Origin: Strongyloides papillosus
Taxonomy: Eukaryota; Nematoda; Chromadorea; Rhabditida; Strongyloididae
Assembly (NCBI GenBank): GCA_005656395.1
Contig: SRSI01000079.1
Span: 620,001 to 684,000 of the forward strand
Direction of reading: 5' to 3'
Length of the DNA: 64,000 nt
Positions 1 to 9,589 of this stretch are shown piece by piece. The notes below the pieces were generated by a model, which made no database searches, was not told the origin of the DNA, and saw only the letters and a program-made list of their open reading frames with translations. Position numbers and translations under genes: made by a program. The first letter of the stretch is position 1. Every line of letters starts with the position of its first letter.

Positions 1-54
1 TTCCTCCATGTGGAGAGCATTAATGTTAAATCTTCCTTCAAATCTCCTCCTGAC
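1..54 (-). other. possible partial exon at the window edge
   Basis: Read on the minus strand, an acceptor-like taccag (55-60) is followed by a stretch open in two frames to the window edge. On the plus strand the same bases end in a donor-like ctg|gtaaaa, but no plus frame joins the downstream PAN gene without meeting a stop. It could be an exon of a neighbouring gene on either strand. No family is recognisable from so short a piece. Confidence 0.2.
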
Positions 55-228
55 CTGGTAAAATTTTGTTAAAACTCATTCATTAGATAATACCAATAAT
101 ATTATGAAAAGAGATACATATTAATAAATTATATCTATTTGATTGCTGGATTTTTATAATATTATAAATTTTTATTTAAAGTTTTTATTTTTAATTTTTG
201 TTATTATATTACTAAGTTTTATTTTAAT

Positions 229-1858
229 ATGGTTAATGGTCTGGTACTTTTACTAATTTTTTGTTTAGTAATTAAAAATACTTTTGGTATGTTTCTTAGT
301 TGTTATTGTTAAGTTTTAATGATAATGTTTACTTGTTTTAGAAGCTTCACCATCATCAGAATGTTTCCGATCATACCCTAATATCAAGATGACATGTGCT
401 GTTCCTATTGAATATAAAGTTAATGTTTCATTGGAAGATTGCCATACAACGTGTATCAATAAAACACCCAGCTGCCTGACACTCCAGTATGATTCTTACA
501 AGAAAACCTGCCAAGTCTTTAATACACCATCACCATTTGACCAAACCACAGGAAAACTAGGTGTCAAAAGTATCAAAAATGGACTTTTCAGGGCTAAAAG
601 GCAAGTAAACTCAAACTCAGTTGGAGCCTCCACAGATCAATCACCATCCCAAACTAGTGGGGTCTGCGAAATAACAATGCTCCCCTCAATTGGATACAGT
701 TTCATTGTCTTCGATCAGGAGTGCTATAAAATGCAAATAGAATTCACTAGCGAAGTCAACACACAATTACAAGTTGTCAAGACACCTAAAAATAACACAA
801 ACGTGAAAAAACCAAAAAAAGCTATGGGTGTTGGTTTTGTGGAGGAGACATTTAATGGGATGGATAATAATAATAATGAGGACAATAAGGATGATACACC
901 ACCAAATCCTTTCATAACAGAAACTACATCATTATTAAATAATGATATACAAAACTCATTTAATACCTTTACGAGAACGAATTTCATATCAAGTGATTAC
1001 AAGAATGGTAATGTTAAAGTCCTCCCAGTGATGTTAGATTGTCCCGATGGTAGTAGAGCTAAAATAATTATAACTGATGGAATTGAGATAGTTAGTCAAC
1101 AACCAATGATAAGTTTACATCTAGCAGATGGAGAGAAATGCCTGTATACATGTAGAATAAATTCTGAGTTAGAGGGAAGACGTTTCCAAAGACAATGTCG
1201 CAGTGCAACTTACGATAAACTTCGTTCTATCTGTTATATATATGATGATCTACTCATACCAACGGGATCTTTTGATTACAATCCAAACAGGCAAAGTATA
1301 TACTTCGAAAAAGTTTGCATCCCAGAATCCGAAGTCTCCGTTGGTTGTGACGAAGGAATGATAAAACTACCTCAACATGTAATAATAGGGCATGCTACAG
1401 AAGTTATTGATGCACCAAATCAAGTAGCATGCATAAGAAGTTGCATCCAATCACTTCCTAAGTACGGTTTCAAATGTGCTTCAGTAATGTACTTCTATGA
1501 GTTTAACAAATTCAACTGTATACTAAATAAAGATACCAGGCATACAAAAGGACCATTCTTCAGGCAGGAACTAAAGCAAAAAGTTGATTATATAGAATTA
1601 TCAAAATGTATGCTGAAGGAGAACACAAAGATTGCACTATCAAATGACGACTACAAATATGCTGTTGAAGACACAGTTTACGATGAGGAGGAGTGGGGTA
1701 TGTGGTCGACGTGTGATACTAGTATGACAAAAACAAGAACACGTGTAAAGTGTACTTCTTGTATTGTTAAGAGTGAAACGATACCATGTATAAAGGGTGA
1801 GAAAGACTTTAATAAGTTTGTTGATATGTATGATGATGATAAGGATAAGAGTAATTAA
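229..1858 (+). CDS. secreted PAN/apple-domain protein with a C-terminal TSP1-like segment
   Basis: Two exons, 229-286 and 342-1858, joined across a 55-nt intron (gtatgt..ttttag) in phase 1, giving 524 residues. Exon 1 encodes a signal peptide (MVNGLVLLLIFC then a short polar stretch). The mature part carries cysteine-rich blocks typical of PAN/apple modules: an ECFRSYPN..CxxxC..C block right after the signal peptide, a block around LDCPDGS..KCLYTCRIN..C..C near residues 250-350, and a third around VGCDEGM..CIRSCIQ. Near the C-terminus WGMWSTCDTSMTKTRTRVKC resembles half of a thrombospondin type-1 repeat, and the tail is acidic. PAN modules bind protein or carbohydrate ligands; nematode PAN proteins are often cuticle or extracellular-matrix components, so an extracellular adhesion role is inferred. 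The start was chosen because it supplies a signal peptide and an in-phase donor. No membrane anchor is seen. Confidence 0.75.
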
Positions 1859-1979
1859 TTAAACTAATATTATATTAATTTTTTAAAATTTTTTTATTAA
1901 TATTTATTATATATAATGTGTTTGTTAGTATTTTGTATATGGTTGAATTTAAAATATATATGTATTTAATGATAATTTG

Positions 1980-4900
1980 TTATTTCTTCAATTCTTCTAA
2001 ATCTTCAGCTGTCTCTTCACCAGTTAGCAACCAAAAAGTTTGCATAACACCCTGTCCTTTGACAATAACTTCACCTCGTGGTTCAGTTTTGTAACCACCA
2101 ATGATTTCCGTTAAATACCTATTAGTTTCAATTGATATTTGTATCCTTCCTGGTTTGCTGTTACTCTCCATTCTACTGGCAATATTAACGGAATCTCCAA
2201 ACAAACAATATCTTGGCATTGTTAAACCAACAACTCCAGCCACAACCGGTCCTGTATGCATACCGATTCTGATGTTAAGTTTATCGTTTGGCATGTGTGG
2301 AATTTTAAATGTTTTCAAACTTTTTAGGAAACCGAAACTCATGTCAGCTATGTGTTTAGCATGTTCGTTACCGTTTCTTATTGGTAATCCACTAACACAA
2401 AGATAACCATCTCCGATAGTCTCAACTTTAAAAACACCATTCTCATCAATGATAGCGTCAAAAGTTGTATACAATTCATTTAGTAATGTAACAACCTGGA
2501 GTGGCGTAGACTTGGAGCATAATGTTGTAAATGAAACGACATCCGAAAAGAAAATGGTTACTGACTCAAAAGATTCCGGTTGTACAGTTTGTCCTAACTT
2601 TAACTTATCGGCTACTGTTTTTGGAAGCATTCTATATAGCAATATATCTGCTTTCTTCTTCTCCTCAACTAACTCTTTCATTCTCTCTTCAACTTCTTGT
2701 TCCAAGTTCGAAGCATACTGTTCCATGATCCCAAACATATGATCCATCAAATTCTCTCCCTTACTCGAATGAATAGATTTGAGTAAACTCTTTATGGTAC
2801 CTGTTTTCGGTCTCTCACTAGGAATCTCACTCCAGCAATCTCTAATCAAATGTAGAACTGACGAGTTAATTTGTAACCTTGGATCAGGCATAAGTTTAGG
2901 TCTAAACGGAGTAAGACCACCCCTCTTAACTTTATAAACAACATCATCCTCATTCTCCTCTATTTCATCGAAACTCCATGCCGTCTTCTGATTGATAACC
3001 TCACTCATGATGATGGCAAAAGAATAAATATCACCGGTTGGGGTGCCTATTAAATGTGGTTCTCTTAAAATCTCTGGAGCAATCCATAAATTTGTATGGG
3101 GTGTTTTGGTTTCGAGGGCTTGTAAAAATTTTGGTCCATAACCTGATATTTTTATTTGCCATCTCTCATCAATTAGGCATACTTTTGATGTAAGATGACC
3201 GTGATAAGATAGTTGTGGATTAGAATGTATGAAATCTAAAGCATTTACAATGTCTTTTATTAAGCAATAACAGAAGAAATCATCCATTTGTGTGTTTTGT
3301 TGGTCAATGACATCATATAAACTCCCTCTGGAGCAGTATCTCCAAACGACGATAAAATTAACACTATCAATAGACATACCAAGAAGTTTACATAAATTAT
3401 CGTGGTCTAATGATCTCAAATATCTCATTTCTTTGCATTCCTTATCACCAAGTTTCATTCTGATATTACTCTTTCTCCCAACGACACTTTCATCTTTCCA
3501 TTGATAGAAAGCATGAAATTCTGTATCAACTTTCGATTCTATTGTCATTCTGGAAGTACTACTAACACCAGATTGGAAACTTCTTGTACTCTTAGCTAAA
3601 CCATCCTTTTCTGTTGGTTTAGTTAACTCTACAAACCTTATCTGCCACAATAAGTTTTGCCTTATCTTTTCATTTTTCCTTTGAACCATAACATATATAA
3701 CAGTAGATATTATTAATATCAAAACCAATACACCAATGATAATCAAAACAATGATCCATGAAAGATTCTGTTCAAAGAAACTTTGCTGACAATCACTACC
3801 ATCAAAACCACATTTCGGTATTGCTAATGGTTTTACACCACCCCAGTTTTGAAATATAACACTCTCACTAGTGATAAGGGGTGTATATTTTGAAGTGTTT
3901 AACTTTACTGGTACCGTAGCAAATAGTAATGGATTGTAATTTTTATCCAAACTGTAGACGTAAAATGTTGGGTTCCTGGAACCATTGGTGTTTAATGAAA
4001 CAGGACCAGTGTAACCTTGAAATTCTGTTGCTGCATGTTGCATGAATTGGTACCCATCCCTTGTGGCATTTGGTGTACCAGCTTGAATTGATCGGGTTAT
4101 GCCTATAAAGTATACTTGTATAGCATCACCTAGCGACGCTGATAAGCTTCCTATTTCGATACCAGAACAATTCTTACAATTAAATGGTTCCTCCTGGATA
4201 GATTTCTTAACACTATCCAAGAAATCTGTTATAGTACTATTATACGGTTGTATATCCATGATGACAACATGTTTAATGGATTTTTTGATGTTAGCATTAA
4301 CTGATGCATTTGATGACCTTTCCCAAAGTGGTGGATCACCATATCCCTTCTTCCATGTCTCGATGAAGATAAAGACATACTGATTGGTGTCGATAGATAA
4401 AGTTGAAATTAGACTTAAGAACGTTAATTGTGTATCAACATCATCAAAACATGCAACTATAATCCTGGCTGTTGTATTCATTTTCAAGATTGCGGTAGAA
4501 AGATCGCTTTCACTATACCCACCGATACCTCTTTTGTAGATCATTGACAATTCGGGGATACCATACACGGCTGTGTCAAGATCAGTTTGTATATAGTTAC
4601 ATGCCGATAATGGATCTTCATCAGAAGCTGAGTAGAAGAAAGCGAATTGTAACCAATCGAAATTTATGAGAAGTGAAGTTATTGCTTGAGCATAGTTGCC
4701 TGTATCAACAGATACAAGAGCTTGACATGAATATTTATCAGTTTGTGATAATTCAGATGACAGAACACTACCAAAGAAGACTTGTGGAAAATTGTAGTAT
4801 GTTGTTAGGGAACCGGATTGTGCTGCGGCATCGGAACATGCTGGACCAATGATAACATCAACCTTATCCTCAAACATTAACTTGGCTGTATAGCCAGAAG

Positions 4901-5156
4901 CAAGAGATTCATCGCAGTTTTCATGGTACCACTTGTAATTAACAACCGTGTCTTGTGGTATAATCTGGTCCTGTTTTGTCTTGTTAACAGCTACAGTTAT
5001 AGCACCAGCGATTTTGTAAAAACCTATTGTTGACCCAACATCTGTATCGTTATCTGCTGGTATCAGGAACCCAAGAGTAAAGTTTTTGGGTATGTCTACA
5101 GTTATTATAGGAATAAAAAAAGTAGCAAATAATATGGTTACCATAAACATTTTCAT
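1980..5156 (-). CDS. receptor-type guanylyl cyclase (gcy family)
   Basis: An intronless 1058-residue protein with the complete receptor guanylyl cyclase layout. A signal peptide (MKMFMVTILFATFFIP) is followed by an extracellular ligand-binding (ANF-receptor-like) domain to about residue 460, a single membrane helix (about 464-488), a kinase-homology domain (about 545-795), a coiled linker, and a cyclase domain (about 860-1045). The cyclase keeps the metal-binding Asp motifs FFSDVVSF and ETIGDGY, the guanine-selecting Glu of KVETIGDGY and Cys of MPRYCLFGDSVN, so it should make cGMP from GTP. The kinase-homology domain is a pseudokinase: the HRD position reads HGHLTS and the DFG position SGYG. 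In nematodes these receptors act in chemosensory neurons; Strongyloididae use cGMP signalling in host seeking and larval activation (family knowledge). The specific orthologue cannot be named. It lies 341 bp downstream of a small membrane protein gene on the same strand. Confidence 0.93.
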   Translation of the reverse strand: MKMFMVTILFATFFIPIITVDIPKNFTLGFLIPADNDTDVGSTIGFYKIAGAITVAVNKTKQDQIIPQDTVVNYKWYHENCDESLASGYTAKLMFEDKVDVIIGPACSDAAAQSGSLTTYYNFPQVFFGSVLSSELSQTDKYSCQALVSVDTGNYAQAITSLLINFDWLQFAFFYSASDEDPLSACNYIQTDLDTAVYGIPELSMIYKRGIGGYSESDLSTAILKMNTTARIIVACFDDVDTQLTFLSLISTLSIDTNQYVFIFIETWKKGYGDPPLWERSSNASVNANIKKSIKHVVIMDIQPYNSTITDFLDSVKKSIQEEPFNCKNCSGIEIGSLSASLGDAIQVYFIGITRSIQAGTPNATRDGYQFMQHAATEFQGYTGPVSLNTNGSRNPTFYVYSLDKNYNPLLFATVPVKLNTSKYTPLITSESVIFQNWGGVKPLAIPKCGFDGSDCQQSFFEQNLSWIIVLIIIGVLVLILIISTVIYVMVQRKNEKIRQNLLWQIRFVELTKPTEKDGLAKSTRSFQSGVSSTSRMTIESKVDTEFHAFYQWKDESVVGRKSNIRMKLGDKECKEMRYLRSLDHDNLCKLLGMSIDSVNFIVVWRYCSRGSLYDVIDQQNTQMDDFFCYCLIKDIVNALDFIHSNPQLSYHGHLTSKVCLIDERWQIKISGYGPKFLQALETKTPHTNLWIAPEILREPHLIGTPTGDIYSFAIIMSEVINQKTAWSFDEIEENEDDVVYKVKRGGLTPFRPKLMPDPRLQINSSVLHLIRDCWSEIPSERPKTGTIKSLLKSIHSSKGENLMDHMFGIMEQYASNLEQEVEERMKELVEEKKKADILLYRMLPKTVADKLKLGQTVQPESFESVTIFFSDVVSFTTLCSKSTPLQVVTLLNELYTTFDAIIDENGVFKVETIGDGYLCVSGLPIRNGNEHAKHIADMSFGFLKSLKTFKIPHMPNDKLNIRIGMHTGPVVAGVVGLTMPRYCLFGDSVNIASRMESNSKPGRIQISIETNRYLTEIIGGYKTEPRGEVIVKGQGVMQTFWLLTGEETAEDLEELKK

Positions 5157-5497
5157 ATATATTTATTTTTTTTATAAAATAAATATAAAATTAAAAAGAA
5201 GATATATATATAAAGAGGTATATAAAATAATATTATTCATAAAGATTTAATAATAAAAAGTTATCACATAAGTGGTATTGTGGGTTGGTGTGTGTGTTGA
5301 AACCATATACCTTATATATCTTAATAAGTTTTAAAATATCTATGTAATAATATTAGTTATGTGGATGATTAAAAAATGTGAGATCAAGTGATAATGTAAG
5401 TTTTCATGGATATAGTCTTGTCTAAACTATTTTACAATTTATGGTTTCATTTTTTATAAATAGTATTTGGAGGATGAAAGAGAATATTTTTTTTCCT
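5157..5497. other. intergenic, upstream of the guanylyl cyclase
   Basis: AT-rich sequence with a run of tata/ttta repeats just upstream of the cyclase start and a GT-rich patch near 5282-5300. No reading frame or RNA gene is visible. It probably contains the cyclase promoter and the 3' UTR of the next gene. Confidence 0.5.
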
Positions 5498-6201
5498 TTA
5501 AACTAGTGTTTCTAATGGATGTACAGTTTTCTTGATTGTCAATAATTTTTTAAGAACCTCTTTTGCTGTTATTTTATCTAATGTTTCAGTTGTCTGGGAT
5601 CCGGTGTCGTTGTACGAGGGAAGGGATATTTCTTTTAACTCATCACTTAATTTATCGTCGTCTAATCCTTTCCATGTCCTTTTTCGTTCCAATGGACTTG
5701 GTGGTTTTTTATCAGTGGGAAACCCTATGTTATCGTTTCCATTTAATTCTCTTAATTCCTCTTTCAATATTTTTCTTTTATCTTCATCCGGGGATGAGCT
5801 AATTGGAAGTGTACTTTCATCTGTGGATGTTGATGTTTTTTGTGTTCTTATGCTATCGTAGATATCGTCCTCGAACATTTTATCTTTTAAATATTCCTAG
5901 AAAATTGTTTTTAATCATTAAAAGGGTGATAAGAAGGACTTACATAAGGTAATATATCTTGATGGTAGAGGCAATTGTTACTTAATTGTCTTTTGATTCT
6001 CTCTTTCTCAATAAATTCATACCTTCCAATTAATTTATCAAGATCTATGATATCAAATAAATCTGATTCACCGTTTTCACTTTCATTCTGATAATTTCGG
6101 CACTCTATCAGGCAATGTATGGTAGCTAATAATAGGATGACTGTAATAACAATAGCTAGCACAATAAAAAATATAAAAGCCGATTCCGGAGCAGTGAGCA
6201 T
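5498..6201 (-). CDS. small single-pass membrane protein, unrecognised
   Basis: Two exons, 5944-6201 and 5498-5896, joined by a 47-nt intron (gtaagt..ttctag) in phase 0, giving 218 residues. The N-terminus has a short exposed stretch (MLTAPESA) and one strong membrane helix (FIFFIVLAIVITVILLLATI), followed by a charged, serine- and threonine-rich cytoplasmic-type tail with SSPDEDKRK, a proline patch (KKPPSPLERKR) and a predicted amphipathic end. No enzyme motif is seen. It could be a type III membrane adaptor or a small subunit. It shares strand and orientation with the guanylyl cyclase, 341 bp upstream of it; whether they are co-expressed cannot be judged. I do not recognise the family. Confidence 0.65.
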
Positions 6202-6783
6202 CTTCTAAAAAAATAATATAATAACATACTTAATAAAGACATCCATGAACATATAAGTATATACAATTAAAATCTAAATTACCCTTTAAGAAAGTAGTAA
6301 AATAAATAAAAAAATATAAACGATAAAAGTTTAAGTAGTGTTCTATAACTTTTAAAAATGAATTTATAAGTAGTGTTCTTTTTTTACACAATCTAAGTAG
6401 CATGCATACATGAATGTACTCTAAAGAAATAATTAACTATCTCATGTTGATTAAAATTAATTTATTAAAAAAAAGAAAAAACTAAAATAAAATTAACGTA
6501 AATATGTAGTTTATCAGTTATATATGAGAAAAATTAATCATCGAGGTATTTTTGCTTTAATTACAACATATAAACAAAGTTATTTATGATTATTATAAAA
6601 AAAACTTCGTGTTTATGATTGCTTTCTCGTTTAATGAATTAATAACTGTCAATAAATGGGATAAGATAAAAGAGATAAGTTTATTATAAAAAAGATATAA
6701 TTACATGTATTGTTTCGAGTTAATAAATATAAACATTACAAATGTTAGGCATACTTTTTATTAAAAATGAATAAATAATATAT

Positions 6784-6993
6784 TTATGATATATTATAAG
6801 GAGTGTAGGATGTAGTATAACCTTGACATGACTGATCATAAACATAACAAAAGGGAAAGGAGCTTTTACTTGTTTGTTGAATGGTGTAAAAATTGTCTCT
6901 TTGTCTTATGGATAAATAAAAATTTATACTTAATAGGATAAGGGTGATTAAGTATCTCCATAAGGAGAGAGATATAAATGCATACACGCACAA
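6784..6993 (-). CDS. weak candidate exon for a small secreted or membrane peptide
   Basis: A 69-codon minus-strand frame with no ATG of its own, preceded by an acceptor-like ataccag, so if real it is a downstream exon. It encodes a hydrophobic segment (WRYLITLILLSINFYLSI), then a short basic RQR, then a segment containing two cysteines spaced by six residues (FCYVYDQSCQ) and the end SYTPYNIS. The Cys spacing is the same as in allatostatin-C-type peptides, but conserved flanking residues are missing. No upstream exon could be identified. It may be chance. Confidence 0.15.
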   Translation of the reverse strand: MCVYAFISLSLWRYLITLILLSINFYLSIRQRDNFYTIQQTSKSSFPFCYVYDQSCQGYTTSYTPYNIS

Positions 6994-9409
6994 TATCTGG
7001 TATAAAAGATAACAGATGTTACCATAAACTTTTTAAATGATTGAATAAATGTTTATTAAGATGGCAAAAAAATGTTTTCCCCTCCTTAAACCTCATTTTA
7101 AATTCATTTGATATCTGTTGATAAGTTATAATTACAACTAACAACATCTGCCTTCAATGACATATCATAGGATTCCTCAATTTTTTATCTTTTCAACATT
7201 TCTTAAAATGTACAATGTTACTTAGTGGGGAGTAAATTATTAATACGTATCTATCTTTTTCAATCAACAAATTATGAAAACAACTTAATACTTATTATAG
7301 ATTTGTTTAAGGAATTTTAAATTAAAAATTTATATGATTAGATAAAGTTTTAGTGTATTAAAGATTACGATTCTCATAAACTAAAGATTAATTGTTAAGG
7401 AATACAAAAAGTTTTGAAGACAATCTCTGATATTTACTTATGAAGTGTTTTATCAAGTGTGTTAGTTTGTTTTTTTATCTTTTAGAGTATATTTTTATGT
7501 TAAGATATCGTGAGATAATTTTTTAAATAGTCTATCTTGTATTTATTTTAATATTCAAGAGTTTTTGGTTGTGAATACCTAATTAGGTGTCTGAGGAGGA
7601 AAAAGCTCATCAAACTTTAATAATTGTAAATAATATAAATTTCAAGTTTAGAAATGTTATTAATTGCTTTTTTAGCTACCTTTTTTTAATGTTACTCTTT
7701 TAAATTAGTACAAGTTGGTGGAAAAAGTAATTTAGAGAAAGTTTTGAATTTGTTATTGGAATGACTGTTCGGGAGGAATAATAAATTTATTTTTTTATAA
7801 ATTCATGCTTAAACGGAAATCATAAATATCTCCTGATGACTATGTAAAGTTTAAGAATGCTTTTAATGTAAAGGCCATAGATAATTAAAAAAACAAAATA
7901 AATAATATTTATCAATCTTAAAAACTTACATAAAGCAACACGTTAATTAATATAATCTATATATAAAAAATATGTCTTGAGGATTAATTTATTAAATGGA
8001 AAATATTATAATATTTGCTATGACGCACCCTCAAAATGGTATGTAATAACAAATAAATATATTTTTTGGTTTTACCATTAAAAAAGCTCTAGAAAATTAT
8101 AGTATTTAAAGAGTGATGGTTTTCCCCATTTTTATGGTCGATTTGATATGTTCAACGATGATAATTAAGGTGCCTTTCTTTGATCGTAAATTTTTAGATG
8201 ATTGCGTTGAAGGAAAGATAAAATACTTATCATCATTTGGTTTCCAAATGAATTTATTTATCAAAAAGAATGGCGTGAAAGTTAATTGCATAATTTAATT
8301 AAATATATAATGTTTAATCGATTAAAAATAATGATCTTCAATGTTTACTATAAAATGATAACTGTTTTCAAGTTTAAAAAGAAAGAAATTACAAAAATAT
8401 TTTAATTACCAAAAGAATATTCATAAATTATATATTTTTCATTTAATTATATTTTTGAATTTTCACTTTTCCCACCAACGTGTATCCGCAATTTCCAGAA
8501 ATAACTAGTAACTATTTATATACTTGCACTTATTTACAATTTAGAAGTATAAAATATAAATTCATGCTGTTACGTTGAAAAAGAAACAATTGACATTGTA
8601 TTAAAACTTTTAAAATAACTTATATTATCAACAACAACTTAATTTCCAACTTTTAATATAATTAAAATTGAATTCACTACTAAAAATAGATGTTCTAGGA
8701 AGTCACAATAAAATCACGAAAATACCATTAATTTTTTTCTTGTTTTTTCCACTAACATTATAACAAAATTACAAAAAAAAGTATTTTAGGAAAAAAACAC
8801 AAAGTGTAAAGTTATTAAAAAAATTATTAAAAGTATGATGAGAAAAAAAAATAAAGAGCTATTTTTATATATAAATATTACCAATATTTATTTTGTTTTT
8901 TACATTGGCCTTGTAATAAAGAGTGGTAGATTACGTGAGAAGTTCATTAGAATAAATTATTAATTTATTTTTATATAATAAAACTTGTTAGATGTTTTTA
9001 TCTATGAAGTTGGAGTGGAGAATTTTGTGGATGTTATTTTTAGAACTTTTAAAGTACATATATCAAATATACCCTAAATCATATTAATGGTTCATATTTT
9101 TAAGTTTTGGCATTCTTTCAGTGATAATAAATCATGACTTTTATTATGTTTTTCACACTTTAATGATATGGAAATAGAACTTGCATTTGGATAATTAATC
9201 TTGAGAATTGATGCATGAAAATTAGGAAAGTATTCTAATTCAATATTGTAATGTAACCATAAAATGTTTAATTATTTACTTCAAAAATTTGATGTCAGTT
9301 TTTTTCAAAACAATTTCTACATATATATGAATCTATTGCAAGAGAATTATTGTTCTCTGTAAATTTCTTGAACGATATGATACAAGTAAAATTGATTATG
9401 CCTACATAC

Positions 9410-9546
9410 CAAATTTTGAATATAATAATTAAATGTTTTAATATTATATGAATATAAAATGTTAAAATTGATCAAATTTTGAATATAACAAAATAAGTAT
9501 TCTAATATTAGAAGAGCGTAAAATTTTAAAATAGATCAAATTTTGC
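9410..9546. repeat. tandem repeat of about 63 bp, two units plus a start
   Basis: Units begin caaattttgaatata at 9410 and 9473, and caaattttg again at 9537. The two full units are about 75% alike and AT-rich. The array ends about 45 bp before the kinase start codon, so it lies in the promoter or 5' UTR. Confidence 0.6.
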
Positions 9547-9589
9547 CATTATTTTAATCATTTTTTTATTGCTGTATATTCTCGACGGA

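Larger units (their letters stand above)
6202..9589. other. long AT-rich intergenic region
   Basis: About 3.4 kb of low-complexity AT-rich DNA between divergently oriented genes. It holds one weak small-peptide candidate (6784-6993, minus) and a two-unit tandem repeat next to the kinase start (9410-9546). Short overlapping open frames at 8106-8298 occur on both strands and look fortuitous. Nothing else is visible. Confidence 0.5.

Noticed and set aside
1..57. Plus-strand upstream exon for the PAN gene
   Set aside because: No donor in this stret­ch joins the exon at 342 in phase; a signal-peptide exon at 229-286 does.
8106..8298. Two 61-codon frames overlapping on opposite strands
   Set aside because: Mirror-image frames of this kind are expected by chance; no splice signals or motifs support either.
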